From Sisyra terminalis (taxonomy: Eukaryota; Arthropoda; Insecta; Neuroptera; Sisyridae): 64,000 nt of DNA. The notes beneath the pieces were generated by a model, which saw only the letters and a program-made list of their open reading frames with translations, did not search any database and was not told the origin of the DNA. Positions 1 through 11,752 of this stretch are shown here, piece after piece (position 1 is the first letter of the stretch; each line of letters starts with the position of its first letter). The stretch is taken from assembly GCA_958496175.1 (NCBI GenBank), contig OY292274.1, positions 66,350,630-66,414,629 of the forward strand, given 5' to 3'. A program made the position numbers and the translations under genes.

Positions 1-1381
1 CCTCTTTAAAATAAAATTTGTATTTCAGATTTAGACTCCAATAATTCACTTTGTAAATAAGTTTGCAGAGTTTAAAATCATTCTGTTTAGTGAGCACAGC
101 TCACGGTAATAAAAAATGACCTTAAATTGAATCTAACTAGCACTAATAATCACATGAAATCAATCACGTTCCTTATTTCATATTATTTTTCAATGAAATT
201 TCACATTAATTTCCACTAATAATTTGTGGAAAAGATTATAATTTTCTTTTCTGAATTTCCATATATTTTTCCTAGACCTAGACCAGGTTTTTTTGAATCG
301 GGAATACCATATAAAGTTGCTAAACCAAATTTTTGTAATGATACTCAAAAAATATAAGCCACGTTCATGTGAACGATAAACTAGTCATAACTTTATCAGA
401 TTGGCAAGGTCTCGACTAAAGTAAGCTCAAAATTGGAGTAATAAAATATAAATTATTTCATTGATAATGAGATAAGTTTGGCACAATGAATTGCCTTTAT
501 AATTTATACATTTCCGTGCATAATTTCCAGTTCAAACCAGTAAAAAATCGTAGACGTACGATTTACCTTCAATTTTTGTTTCTAACATATATTTTTTGTA
601 TAAAAATACACAGAAGGAAAAATGATGCAATTGTTATCTCAAACGAAAAATGATAATGAAGCCAACAATTTGAAAAATAAAATGGTACAAGGTAATGCAA
701 AAACGCGCTCTTTTCTAAACTTGTTGATTTTTTTTTTTTGGTACAAATCTTTGATTAAAAATAAAATTTAATATATATATAGCATAATCAATATAAATAA
801 AATGTTGAGATATTGAATCATGTGATTGTATTAACGTAATATATTTGGCTCAACTTTACTTTAAAAATTGTGGCTTTGGCATGTTTTTAAAAAAGGTTTA
901 CTCATAGAGTATTTTTTTTCTTTTTTTTTTATATATATTTTTTCCCCTTGGAATGTTTTGTATGGTTTGACCTGGAAGTGCGTCAAAGTTCTAGGCCGTT
1001 GGCGAAATTTCGTTTATGTAATATACAAATCAATTCGTGCGAAACTTGAACGATTTTTCTTGCAATTCAACATTTTTATTTTTTTTTTTTCTGAAGGTAA
1101 ATGATTGATGTAATTTGCGAAGCACGTGAATTGCTGAGGTGTGCCAATCATTACTCAATCATATTTTGGCGCTAAAGTTTCCCATTAGAATTCAAACCTC
1201 TTCACTGTAATTACAGGCAATGTGGAATCCATCACAATTGGCAATTGCGGTCTGTGTGCCGCACAGGCACTCGATGTGGCTAGAAATTGATTGACGATGT
1301 GAGATCATAGTTAAATTTAGTTCTGTTTCGAAATTGTACATTTACGAGGAAAATGGTATGCGGAATTGCCGTATACAGTAC
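1..1381 (-). other. Intron 1 of adenylosuccinate synthetase, running off the left edge
   Basis: The exon at 1382-1585 ends in a good donor (CAG then GTACTG). The next expected exon, which in this family begins GGNNAGHT, is not readable on the minus strand before the window edge, so the intron is at least 1.38 kb. The stretch is AT-rich and I see no other coding exon or clear repeat in it. Confidence 0.6.
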
Positions 1382-1585
1382 CTGACAACGGCAGACGATG
1401 TCGGCTTCGGTGGCCAGCATGTCGACCACTTTTCCTTTTCCCTCGTCGCCCCATTGAGCACCCAGAACAACAGTCACTTTCGAGGAACTTTCGCCTCCAC
1501 CACGAGGTCTCTTTCGAGGTGAATTCACCGATTTGTGATTGTCACCATTGACTTGCACGTTGGTGCCTCGCGACATCGTTGCCAT
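1382..1585 (-). CDS. AdSS: Adenylosuccinate synthetase, first coding exon (partial gene)
   Basis: Adenylosuccinate synthetase joins IMP and aspartate using GTP, the first committed step from IMP to AMP in the cytosol. The exon encodes 68 residues from ATG at 1585. A basic, poorly conserved N-terminal extension with PRKRPRGGG is followed by the start of the catalytic domain: [19 protein letters not shown], then DIVCRCQ. GDEGKGK is the nucleotide-binding loop of the family and its Asp is the catalytic residue. The exon ends at a codon boundary with a GTACTG donor, the point where the family continues with GGNNAGHT. An upstream in-frame ATG lies at 1648, but the start at 1585 (MATMSRG) gives the usual length of the N-terminal tail. 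A second ATG four residues in is also possible. The remaining exons lie outside the window. Confidence 0.9.
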
Positions 1586-2012
1586 TCTGATACACTGCAC
1601 AATGTTAATCAACCACGAAAATGGTTTGCGTAAATGCCAGAGCCACAAATATTACTAAATATAAAACACAACGATCTCGAAATTCTACCACTACCCGACT
1701 GATAAGAAATTATAAAATTATTTGCAAAAAAACGGCGCGCGCTCATCTACGCATTCGTACATTGATGGCCGATAAAACAGGACACCAAACAATTTCAACC
1801 AATCACAGCCCAACGATTGTCATAATCATTTTTTTTGCAAATCTAAAATAATTTCAAAAATTTTCAAAAGGTTTACTTTAAAATAAACTTTATTCACATT
1901 ATACAATTAAACTAAAATTTTTCTTCAATTTTAAAATTGGAAATATTTTTCTTCATCTAGAGATATAAGAATAAGAAATCTAGAAGAATCTAGCCGATTA
2001 ATCATTTAAAAA
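1586..2012. other. Upstream region of AdSS
   Basis: This stretch presumably holds the 5' UTR and promoter of the minus-strand AdSS gene. It has the sequence ggcgcgcgctc near 1735, a small GC-rich island in otherwise AT-rich DNA. Its left part looks unique, and its right part grades into the outer flank of the element at 2013. No coding exon is seen. Confidence 0.35.
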
Positions 2013-2428
2013 CACTCGCGTCTAATGAAGGAATCTTACTTTATTTTTATTGTTTTTCATCGAAAATAGCCATAAACTTAATCTCACACCCCTAACTAAT
2101 TAATACCCCTAATTAATAATGGGGATGACAACCCTTAATGTAGATATCTTTTTTCTCAGTACCTATTGAAAATATCTTCATGAAATTGAAACTATACATG
2201 ACTCAGAATACTAACTATAATATATTTTTTTGAGAGTTTTTCCAATATAAAATACTGTATAAAACGAAAAGTATATTTTTTGAGGATGATTTTTTATACC
2301 AACCACCAAAAAAATATATTTTATATGTTAGTGAGTTACCTATCACATGTTAAAGTTACAAAATGGTCAAATTAGTGGAACATAGTTTAAAAAAATAAAA
2401 ATCAATTCCGGATACGTAACATAGGACT

Positions 2429-2661
2429 CGTTTATTTTGAAAGTGGCGTAAGTCCATTTCAAGGACGGTCTATATGGTGCATCTTCTTTTTGTAACTAGA
2501 ACAAAGTATGTTAATTATTTAACTGCTAAGTTTTCAGAAATAAGTTTTAAAAAAAAGCCAATTATTTCCTCCTCCTTAGTATCTTATGTTCCTGTGGTTA
2601 AAAATGATAATACTATAGGGATTGTTCTTGAAATGGACTTAACTGACTTTCAAAATAAACG
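2429..2661. mobile_element. Small non-autonomous element, CGTTTATTTTG family, copy 1
   Basis: The copy is 233 bp. The left end CGTTTATTTTGAAAGTGGCG and the right end are imperfect inverted repeats of about 35 bp. The interior is shared with three other copies in this window (3191, 60906, 62493). It lies within one unit of the tandem duplication in the 2.8-kb element, so it was probably copied along with that unit. Confidence 0.75.
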
Positions 2662-3190
2662 GCACATATGTGTCCTCTCACTATGTATCATTTTAAACAG
2701 GTTTTTATAACTTTTAATTGTCAACAAAATATGTATACCTACAAATAAGTAATGAGCTATCAATGTAAATAATATACGATTGGGAATTTCTTACTTTATT
2801 TTTATTGTTTTATATTTAAAATAGCCACTCACTTAATCTCACGCCCCTAATTCATATACTAAGGCAATAATGGGGATGACAACCCTTAACACAAATATAT
2901 TTTTTCTCAGTACCTATTGAAAATATCTTCATGAAATTAAATCTATACATGACTATCAGAACACTAACTATAATATATTTTTTTGAGAATTTTTGCAATA
3001 TAAAATACTGCAAAAAACGAAAAGTATATTTTTTGAGGATGATTTTTTATACCAACCACCAAAAAAATATATTTTATATGTTAGTGAGTTACCTATCACA
3101 TGTTAAAGTTACAAAATGGTCAAATTGGTGGAACGGGTGGAACATAGTTTAAAAAAATAAAAATCAATTTCGGATACGTAACATAGGACT

Positions 3191-3439
3191 CGTTTATTTT
3201 GAAAGTGGCGTAAGTCAATTTAAAGGACGGTCTATATGGGGCTTCTTCTTCTTGTAACTAGAACAAAGTATGTTAATTATTTAACTGCTAAGTTTTCAGA
3301 AATTACTGATTTCATTTTAGTTGTTAAAAAAAATGCCAATTATTCCCTCCTCCTCAGTATCTTATGTTCCTATGATTAAAAATGATAATACTATAGGGAT
3401 TGTTCTTGAAATGGACTTAACTGACTTTCAAAATAAACG
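3191..3439. mobile_element. Small non-autonomous element, CGTTTATTTTG family, copy 2
   Basis: The copy is 249 bp, has the same inverted ends as copy 1, and sits in the second unit of the tandem duplication. It carries an internal block (ATTACTGATTTCATTTTAG) that copy 1 lacks and copy 3 has, so copy 1 is an internally deleted version. Confidence 0.75.
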
Positions 3440-3559
3440 GCGCATATGTGTCCTCTCTCTATATATCATCATAAATAGGTTCTTAAAACTTTTAATTGTC
3501 GACAAAATATGTATACTTACAAATAAGTAATGAACTATCAATGTAAATAATATACAATT

Positions 3560-4313
3560 GGGAATTCGACTATACAAATTTTGAAGAAGCAATTAATGCA
3601 TTAACTAAAGTATGTTGGACTGTTGAAATTTTACATCACTATTAATAAAAAAGACAATTTATTACATAATGTTCAGGACAACTAGCTTCTACCTATGGTA
3701 AAATCATTGGGCAAAAGCGCTGGATTTTTAAATAACACTTTTGGTAGAAGATTTAACTCTGATGTTAAACTTTCCGATACTATTATTGCCTTTATAAATG
3801 AGCGTGAATATCAGCAGAATACAATGCAAGAATTGTTTAAAACTGAGAACTTGATTCAGCTTAGATAACTATTTACGAAATTATCTTCAACTAGTGTAAT
3901 GGATTTTCCAGAACTGAGGTAAACTGACCTTAAAGTATTAGTAACTGGTATTTATCAATTATCAAAAGCAGAATGTTATCTTCCTAAAATATTAAATAAC
4001 AATGAATTAACCCTTGAATTTTTAAGGTATAGCATAAATTTTATAGAGGTAAGGACACGATCAAGGCATATTAATAGCAAAACATATAATTATTCTTTTA
4101 TCAAATTTGAACCCTTATGAAGAAATTCGAAGATATTTGTGATTGGGTAAATAGGAATAGAACAGTAGACTGTTGCCCTTATGTATCGACTGTTATTTAC
4201 TATTTATCACATATTCGTTATAAATCAAAAATAAAAGCCGCTGAAATATTGACCTTCATGTTTGATGCGATTGATATAATTACTACTGTTGAAGAAAACA
4301 GTGCCGATGGTTA
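3560..4313 (+). pseudogene. Degenerate transposon protein with a SWIM-like C-terminal segment
   Basis: Short open stretches in shifting frames lie inside the 2.8-kb element. They include one starting MVKSLGKSAGFLNN near 3699, one with GIYQLSKAECYLPKIL and then RTRSRHINSKTYNY, and one (4117-4314) with DWVNRNRTVDCCPYVSTVIY. Stops separate them, for example just after 3860. The last two blocks resemble the 'SRH.S.KTY ... CC.HV.SVI.YL' C-terminal region of SWIM-type zinc-finger transposon proteins found in arthropods. Several metal ligands appear lost. The gene is dead, and the family assignment is an inference from a remembered motif, not a database match. Confidence 0.45.
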
Positions 4314-5238
4314 AATTTACAATAAAATAAGACTATTTGTAATTATTTAAATATTATGTAAAGCTAATTGAATTAACTATAATAAAATATTTAATATGAC
4401 CACATACTTTGATTTTTATTTTTTTAAACTATGTTCCACCAATTCGATCATTTTGTAACTTTAATATGTGATAGGTAACTAATTAAGATATAAGATATAT
4501 TTCTTTGGTAGGTGTCATTTTAGGAGTTGATATAAAAAACCACCCCCAAAAAATATACGTCTGGTTTTTTACAGTTTCTAATGCTGCAAAAATTCTCAAA
4601 AAAAGATATTATAATTGGTTTTTTGATAGTCATGTATAGTTTCAATTTCATGAAGATATCTTTAATAGGTATTGAGGAAAAATATATTTACGTTAAGGGT
4701 TGTCATCCCCATTATTCCCTTAGTATAAGGGTTAAGGGTGTGAGTTTAAGTATATGGCTATCTTAGATGAAAAACAAGGTATAATCCCTTCATTAGACGC
4801 GAGTGCATATTTCAAATGGTTAATCGACTAAATCCTTTGGAAATATGAAAATTTTAAAATAACTTTCTACATTTTAATTTGTTTAATCAATAAATACTAA
4901 TTTATTCGTCTATAAATAATACCAAACAAAGTTATTATTTATCAGTTTAAACGAATTTCTCAATTTATGCGTAAATACCGTAAATACATTCAACTAAAAT
5001 TTTTAATCAATAACGAAAAAAAATTCTTTTCCTAACAATGACGCACAGAAATAACGTTTGAAAAATTGTTTTTATTGACAATACGTGAGCCTTATTTTCA
5101 CAAGCATCAATTACTATATTTAACAAATCTCAATCTTAAGCTAGGAAATTAAAAAAGTAACTTATAATGTTTTGCATAAATTCGATATAAAATCATAGAG
5201 AAAAAGTTTTTTTTTTTTTTTTTTTTTTGTTTAACTTT

Positions 5239-6352
5239 TTAATGGCAGTGAGAGGAGGAACAACAGTGCGTTGGCATTGAAAACGGTGACATTGTGTTGT
5301 GAACCGTTTTCGACGTAATTGCAGGTGATGGTTCAGGCATTAATCGTTTATTCACTTTACTTAAAATCTCGTAGGTGTAATCATTCTCCTCATCATTTTC
5401 GGGTGATGATTCGTCAACTTTATAACTAAAAAAATTAGAGAAATATATACTTTAGTTAAGTTATCATTAAGTAAATCTGTTAAGATTTTTTTTGTATCTG
5501 AAGGATATATTTTAAAGTTAAGAAATTGGTGAATGACTAAATCTATTGTTTCAATTATTCCATAAGAAGTTACCAATTCCTAAAATTTGAAACATACTTT
5601 AGTGATGTATAAAAGGCCTTTGATCCGGAATTGTTCTTCAAAACCGTCAAAATAACTTTCTTTAAATTATTGGTAAATGCTACAAGTTCAAGAGTTTGCA
5701 TCATGAACTTTCCAAGTCCACGTCGTCGGTACCGTTCTTCGATTTGTAATTCATAACTAAAAATTTAACACACAAAATCTCAATACCCAATGAATTATTT
5801 TTTCCTCACACTCTCATACCAGTATAAAACTTCAATACCACAATCCATGTCGAACCTAAAGTGGCTAAACGCCACGTTTATATTGTTGGGACCTTTTGCA
5901 ATCAAGTACCAGGCCGAATCTTCGGTCATTTCCTCCCGTTTTTTCTTGTCACTCCAACCCCAACGACACGCCACATATCTGCCACAAGTCGTAGTTTATA
6001 AAAGTAAACGAAAAAAATAATTTTTATGTACTTCTCTTCCATGTTTCGCTTGGTTAAGTTAAACACCCAATCGACCATTTCTTCGGGTAAATTAGTGACG
6101 CGATGTACGCTCAAGTCTACGTCGAGGCCGCGTTTATTGTACTTCCGGAAGACGGGAAACGGTGCCAGAGGGTCTTCTAGTTTGTTGGCGGCTTCGATAA
6201 CACCTCGAGCCGCGCTTATCCGCATCTGCTCCTCCTTGCGTTGGAGACGTTTTTCTTTCCCCTTTGAATTCGGTTTACGCTGAATTTAAACAACAAAAAA
6301 ACAATGATCCCCCATAAAATCAATCAAATAACAAATAAATGCTTACCCCCAT
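5239..6352 (-). CDS. NAA40: N-alpha-acetyltransferase 40 (NatD), complete
   Basis: NatD acetylates the N-terminal Ser of histones H4 and H2A using acetyl-CoA. Five coding exons on the minus strand: 6352-6347, 6279-6032, 5978-5820, 5756-5598 and 5425-5239. All introns are GT-AG and all phases agree, giving 252 residues (human protein 237). The start [12 protein letters not shown] matches the family N-terminus. The conserved blocks are [63 protein letters not shown] and the acetyl-CoA loop RRRGLGKF at about 148-155. Exon 1 encodes only Met-Gly. After the usual end (YEILSK) about 40 extra residues follow, finishing in a Cys/His-rich tail (CCSSSHCH). It lies about 440 bp downstream of FNTB on the same strand. 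Confidence 0.95.
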
Positions 6353-6794
6353 GATTCGAATTGATAAAAATATTTTTTTTTACCGAAATCAAATCTATTA
6401 TTTTAGGCGGTAATATTTTCCTTGATTTCAATATTTTTTTTATTAAACACTCTGAATGTAGCCACCATTTGGTTTCTTTATTTCTAAAACTACGGTCCAT
6501 CTGCTTTAAAACACCAATTTGACTAGCTGGTTTCCTTTTCTTTCACTATATAAACAAATTTCCCATCTTTGTTTTTTTATTACATTCGCTTCTTGCCATT
6601 TAAATCAAGCAATGGGACCACAGCTATCATTTCCGACCACTTCAGACTAAACTGAAATTTAAATTTTAAAAATAAGAAGGAAGTAGTTGAAAATAATTTA
6701 TTTTGAAGAAAAAACTTGTTTCTTTTTTAATAAAATAAACCTGATACAAGACGCTGTATAATTGAAAATTAATTTACGATTTAAAAGAGGAAAT
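6353..6794. other. Spacer between NAA40 and FNTB
   Basis: This region holds the NAA40 promoter and 5' UTR and the FNTB 3' UTR on the minus strand. A TTTATTAAAAAAG stretch soon after the FNTB stop may serve as its poly(A) signal region. No coding or repeat structure is seen. Confidence 0.4.
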
Positions 6795-9700
6795 TCATCC
6801 ACTTTCTTCACATTCTTCACTATCACTGGATGATTGTGGAGATGATCTCGAGCTCTCATCGGGTGTTTTAACTATTTCTGGCGTAGGCATCGTTTTGTAA
6901 TGTTTCATTGAATTGTAGGCATAATCTGGACAGATATTGTACACTGGATGTGTAGGTGCCTAAAATAATAAAATAAAATGTAAAAAGTAATGTTTTTCTT
7001 TGAATTTATAAAAAAATCAAATTAGAAATGACTACACCGATTATGTTTCTTAGATGTAATAGATCTAATGAGATATTCAATCCTCTTACAACTTCATTGT
7101 TTCCTCTTCCCAACACAAAAGGTATATCCGAATTTCCAACGATTGTCTGTTGAGCAACTGATAAACCACTTAAGGCATAACACGTGTGATACAAATCTCG
7201 AGGTTTTCCCGGCTTATCAATTAAACCACCACTAGAATTCTGACAACAAACTAAAATATATTGTTGCAACGCCTCTTGATCCATCAATAAAGACGTGTCG
7301 GGATCTTCACTTAAATTCGCTGCAAACACAGATATTTTCATCAAATTTTTCCAATAAAAACTCCAATTACAAAGACAATACTTTGAAATAGTATGCTGTT
7401 TAATATGGGAAAAGATGCGCCTTGCCAAAAAGAATAACAGCCATCCACTAATTTATTTGTTCTACCCTGAAACCCACCCTCAAATTTCATTTGTCTATTG
7501 ACTAGCCAACGCTAAAATTAAAATGTTATATTAGTTTAAATGTATGTTTCAGATGTAATGTTTCACCGTGAAAGATTTAAGGTCACATAAGTGGGTTTTT
7601 TTCAATAAAACTAAAGCTGCTAGACCACAAAACGCGTAGCCACCGTGGGCCTCCATGCCGGGACAACCCCCGAATCCTCCTTCATATGTTTGACAACTAA
7701 AATCAATAAAAAAAAATGTAAAAGGGTCTAGCAGGATCCACATGGCGAGTTGGCCCCCAAATAGGAACCTATGTCGAAACTTATGTTAAAAAATCGGCTT
7801 GATATACAAACACATTTTATATACTTTTCGCGACCAAATTCCTCGTTGACCTGGAGATATGGGCAAAAAAGTCCCCCCGCATGACTATTTTTTCAAAGTT
7901 ATATATCTCAAAAACTAATTGAGCTAGAGAAGTGAAACCAACGCGAGGCTTTAGATTATTTTACAGAGTATATCATAATTTTTTTTGAAATTTTTAGAAA
8001 AAAAAAATATCCAAAAAAAATCCAAAAAACAATTGAAATATTTTTTTTTTATGTGTTCTCTAAAAATGACAATCACGAAAAAAATATATTATATGCTTCT
8101 ACATGAGCACTATAACTCAAAAAAATTGCGTGAAAAAATAGTTGGTGCAACACCTTGAAAAAAAATTAAATGTGATTTACGCCTACGTATACCTCGGTTT
8201 TATTTTTTTTCGAAGTGTTGCACCAACTTTTTTTTTCACAAAACTTCAATAAAAAATAGGCCACATATAGGAGCAAAGCATATATTATTTTCATAATTGT
8301 AAGTCTAAGGAAGCGTAAAAAAATTTTTTTTTTAATAGTTTTTTTTTGTTTTTCTATATTTACTCTGAAGATGATTACTTTCAAGATCAAAATAATTGAT
8401 CCTAAAAGAAAAAAAAACAACTAGTGTTCAATTTTTATTAAAAGAAGAATAAAAGAAACTATCGCCACAGTTATAATTTATTACACCTGGAATACTATGC
8501 GTCTACAATTAATTCTGGGTACATATTGACGGCATTTGAATTACTTGGTTTTCTTCGTTTAGCTTAGGATATTATTCACTGGCCTCATACCAAAATTTTT
8601 ACAGGTTCTACCTAAAGTGGGCGAATAAATGAACTATCAAATAATATTTTAAAACAATATGTAAAATAAGCATCTAATATCATTAGGGTAGAAGTAAAAT
8701 CAAGACATATGTATAAATAGCAAAGTCGGTCGTATATACAATAATTATATTTCGAATGGTAAATATTGCAACAGTATTTTCTGTTATTCTTGTGATTCTC
8801 CAATAGAAACTTTACAGTGGCATATTATTCTCATGCAACAGCTTTTATTTGTTATTTTTCATATGAACAATAAGAATCCAAAATTCTGCGTCCTACGAGA
8901 TACTAACTAAATTATTTTAAGTTAATAATATTCCAGTTGTAATAAATTATAACATTGACGATAGTTTTTTTTTTATTCATATTTTAATAAAAATTAAACA
9001 CTAGTTGTTCTTTTTTCTTTTGGGATCAACTATTTTGATCTTGAAAGTAATCATCTTAAGAGTAAATATAGAAAAACAAAAAAACTAATAAAAAAATTTT
9101 TTTTTATGTTTCCTTAGACTTACAATTATGAAAATAATATAAGTTTTGCTCCTATATGTGGCCTATTTTTTTTTTGAAGTTTTGTGAAAAAAAAGTTGGT
9201 GCAACACTTCGAAAAAAAAATAAAACCGAGATATACTATTAGACGTAGATCACATTTAATTTTTTTTTTCAAGGTGTTGCACCAACTATTTTTTCACGCA
9301 ATTTTTATGAGTTGTAGTGCTCATGTAAAGGCATAAAATATATTTTTTTCGTGATTGTCATTTTCAGAGAACACATACAAAAAAATATTTCCTTTGTTTT
9401 TTGGATTTTTTTTGTATAATATTTTTTTCTAAAAATTTCAAAAAAATATATGATATACTCTGTAAAATAATCTAAAGCCTCGCGTTGGTTTCACTTCTCT
9501 AGCTCAATTAGTTTTTGAGATATATAACTTTGAAAAATAGCCATGCGGGGTGGGGACATTTTTGCCCATATCTCCAGGTCAAAGAGGAATTTGGTCGCGA
9601 AAAGTATATGAAATGCGTTTGTATATCAAGCTGATATTTTGATATAAGTTTCGACATAGGTTCCTATTTGGGGGCCCAACTCGCCATGTGGATCCTGCTG

Positions 9701-10439
9701 GACCCTTTCTATAGAAAAGCCACCACTTGTACAGTTCGCGACTAACCTGGCAACCCATTCAGCAGTTCCTTCAAATAGGTCGTCTGAATAAATGTTTGTT
9801 AGCGTAGCTATGGCCAGTGCACAGTAAACACCTCGAACATCAATTTCTCCGTCGGCATGCATTTTGAAGGCACCATCCGGTGAACGCACGGTCCAGAGAA
9901 ACGCCTGCAGCGTTTCTCGATTGATTGCACTGTACGCCTCATCGGTTCCAATGATACAAATTGCATTTACGGCCGCATAGGTTGGAGCCAAATGCGAAAA
10001 CTGGCCAGGTCCACCTCCGAAACCGCCGTTTTCGTTCTGACAAGATTTTAGGAACTGCACTACGTCGGAATATGTTTTACTTTCGAGTGAAACATCCAAT
10101 AAGGCTAAACTATGTAAAATCCAGTAGCACAACCACGTGCGACTAGCATCTAGACATTCATATCCCGACGACAAATGTTTAATACAACTTCTTAAGTAAT
10201 GTTCATGTTCAAACCGCAGTAGGTATGGTATATATGGTAGCGTCTTCGCCCGGGAGGCACAAGCTCGAAACAAAACATCCACAGATTTTTCTACTTCCCT
10301 CTGCAATTTACCAATATTAAAACCAAACAAATGGAATACTTTAACATTTTTTTACCTGGTCAATTGAGGTTAGAGTTGCAACTCCTTCGTCGTTAAACTT
10401 ATACTTAGTTAAATTCTGGGAAATTCGCAACTTATCCAT
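6795..10439 (-). CDS. FNTB: Protein farnesyltransferase subunit beta, complete
   Basis: This is the catalytic subunit of farnesyltransferase, which attaches farnesyl to CaaX proteins such as Ras. Six coding exons on the minus strand: 10439-10356, 10300-9747, 7696-7567, 7511-7382, 7319-7090 and 6959-6795. All junctions are GT-AG and in phase, giving 430 residues. Conserved blocks include YECLDASRTWLCYWILHSLA, GGFGGGPGQ, LAPTYAAVNAICIIGT, FEGTAEWVA, GMEAHGGYAFCGLAAL, KFEGGFQGRTNKLVDGCYSFWQ and DKPGKPRDLYHTCYALSGLS. The zinc ligands of the family are present as Asp279, Cys281 and His344. The C-terminus (APTHPVYNICPD) is followed by an acidic Ser-rich tail. Intron 2 (7697-9746) is almost filled by a foldback element. 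The start ATG is 253 bp from the PCBD1 stop on the same strand. Confidence 0.95.
7721..9708. mobile_element. 2.0-kb foldback element in FNTB intron 2
   Basis: The arms 7721-8486 and 8937-9708 are inverted copies about 770 bp long with a 450-bp loop. The ends read AAAGGGTCTAGCAGGATCCA and, inverted, AAAGGGTCCAGCAGGATCCA. Both arms contain CCCCCAAATAGGAACCTATG and the poly-T tracts in matching order, with few mismatches, which suggests a recent insertion or arm conversion. I see no open frame typical of a transposase and no clear target-site duplication. The right arm is only about 40 bp from the exon 2 donor. Confidence 0.85.
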
Positions 10440-10692
10440 AGTCTATTTTAACAGGGGCGACTCCACTACGTAACTAGAACATTTAAATACAATAAATCAG
10501 AAATATAAAACGAGACCTTTCCAACTCTGTCAGCTGTTGTTACGATATTGTTAGATCAATAATAGATTTAAATCTTATTTTACATTCTCAATTCAAAAAA
10601 ACCCAATATAGAAATTTATTCATTAAGTTTTATTGTCGAAATCAAAGAATTATACAAAATTATATAAAAAATTATCAAATGGTTTACGCAAT

Positions 10693-11189
10693 TTATGCTT
10701 TTATCGAATTAGCCACAGTGTCTATAAATGTAGCTAGACGAATATCTCGTTGAGATAATCCATTAACGTCGTGCGATAACAATGTAACACTAAGCTAAAA
10801 TAATAAAGGAAAATATTAGTTTTTCAACTTTGAAAACTTTGTTTTGTTATAAGTCAACCTTGTTGTAAACATTACTCCATTCCGGATGATGGTCCATTTT
10901 TTCCGCTAGCATTGCAACTCTGGTCATAACACCAAAAGCCTGCAACCAAAACTAACATTAAATCCAAAAAAAACAATAAAGAAACAATTAAAAACCTCAT
11001 TGAAATTTTTAAACTCATAGTTTTTGGTGATGGCATCTTTTTCAGCGAGCAAAGACCATCCATTGGCCAGCAATGGTTCCAAGACCTCCTTGCGTTCGGT
11101 TGCATCTAATTTTTTACTCTAAAAACCACCAATAATTAATTTATTTATTTAGACTGATTAATAATTGTAATTAGGGTGTTTATTACCAT
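10693..11189 (-). CDS. PCBD1: Pterin-4a-carbinolamine dehydratase (DCoH), complete
   Basis: The enzyme dehydrates 4a-hydroxytetrahydrobiopterin during BH4 recycling after aromatic amino-acid hydroxylation. The vertebrate homologue also acts as an HNF1 dimerisation cofactor. Four coding exons on the minus strand: 11189-11187 (ATG only), 11118-10996, 10939-10859 and 10794-10693. All are in phase and give 102 residues, against 104 in human. The protein reads [14 protein letters not shown]..., with [14 protein letters not shown] and the active-site motif DHHPEW (His59/His60), then [20 protein letters not shown]. The first coding exon holds just the start codon, so translation start depends on correct removal of intron 1. 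It is followed 253 bp downstream by the FNTB start on the same strand, with separate transcription assumed. Confidence 0.95.
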
Positions 11190-11586
11190 TTTTGATTTGG
11201 CGAGAATAGCGTACGTTCGGGTGTGCAGAAGAGTTTTGTTGAAACGGAAGTGAAAGGCGGTTTGTGGTGGAAGGATTGCCTTGAGTTTGAAAATCGTACG
11301 CATATTTTACAACAAATTGGAAGAGAAATTGAAGAAATCAATGCACATTATCACAAGAGCGACGATCTGATGCTGCCATCTGTCATTTTATGCAGCAATT
11401 TATCAACAATGAGAAATTCAAGGGTTTTTTGGCGAGGCCATTGTTGCAGATTTTGCTAATACTTTGACAAAAGCAAGAAAATAATTGCTTATCGTATTGA
11501 TTGAGTAAAAGAAAAAGGTTTAATTTCAAAAAACAAGAAAAATATTGTCCAAAAATTTCTTCAACAGATTCTTCACATAATATACT
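11190..11586. other. PCBD1 upstream region and unassigned sequence
   Basis: This is the 5' UTR and promoter side of PCBD1. Plus-strand 11223-11459 stays open for 78 codons (with WWKDCLEFENRTH and IGREIEEINAHYHKSDD). The other frames of the same DNA are also partly open, and I recognise no family. It may be a decayed gene fragment, and I cannot support it as a gene. Confidence 0.3.
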
Positions 11587-11752
11587 TATAAGGACAGTAC
11601 TTGATTGACTTGATTCTTAGAACAAAGAAAATCCACGACGACAAATAATGCTTCTAAGAATTCGGAAGTATTGGGATAACAACGATTTTGATGATAGATT
11701 CGGTTACCTTTGGAGAAGTTGAAGAAATCATCTCGCAAATGTGTATGGAAAA

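Larger units (their letters stand above)
2013..4805. mobile_element. 2.8-kb DNA transposon with ~390-bp terminal inverted repeats
   Basis: The left end CACTCGCGTCTAATGAAGG (2013) is matched in inverted orientation by the right end, which stops at 4805. The similarity continues for about 390 bp (2013-2403 against 4408-4805), including the strings AATGGGGATGACAACCC and CTATACATGAC in both arms. Weaker inverted similarity extends a little outside both ends, so the true boundaries may be wider. The left half contains a tandem duplication: 2037-2788 is repeated at 2790-3570, and each copy carries one small CGTTTATTTTG element. The interior has a broken coding remnant (3560-4313). I could not find a clean target-site duplication, so the superfamily is not assigned. 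Confidence 0.75.

Noticed and set aside
1200..1290. Possible second AdSS exon on the minus strand
   Set aside because: None of the three frames gives the GGNNAGHT block that must follow the first exon.
11223..11459. Plus-strand open frame upstream of PCBD1
   Set aside because: It is short, other frames of the same DNA are also open, no homology is recognised, and there is no convincing splice or promoter context.
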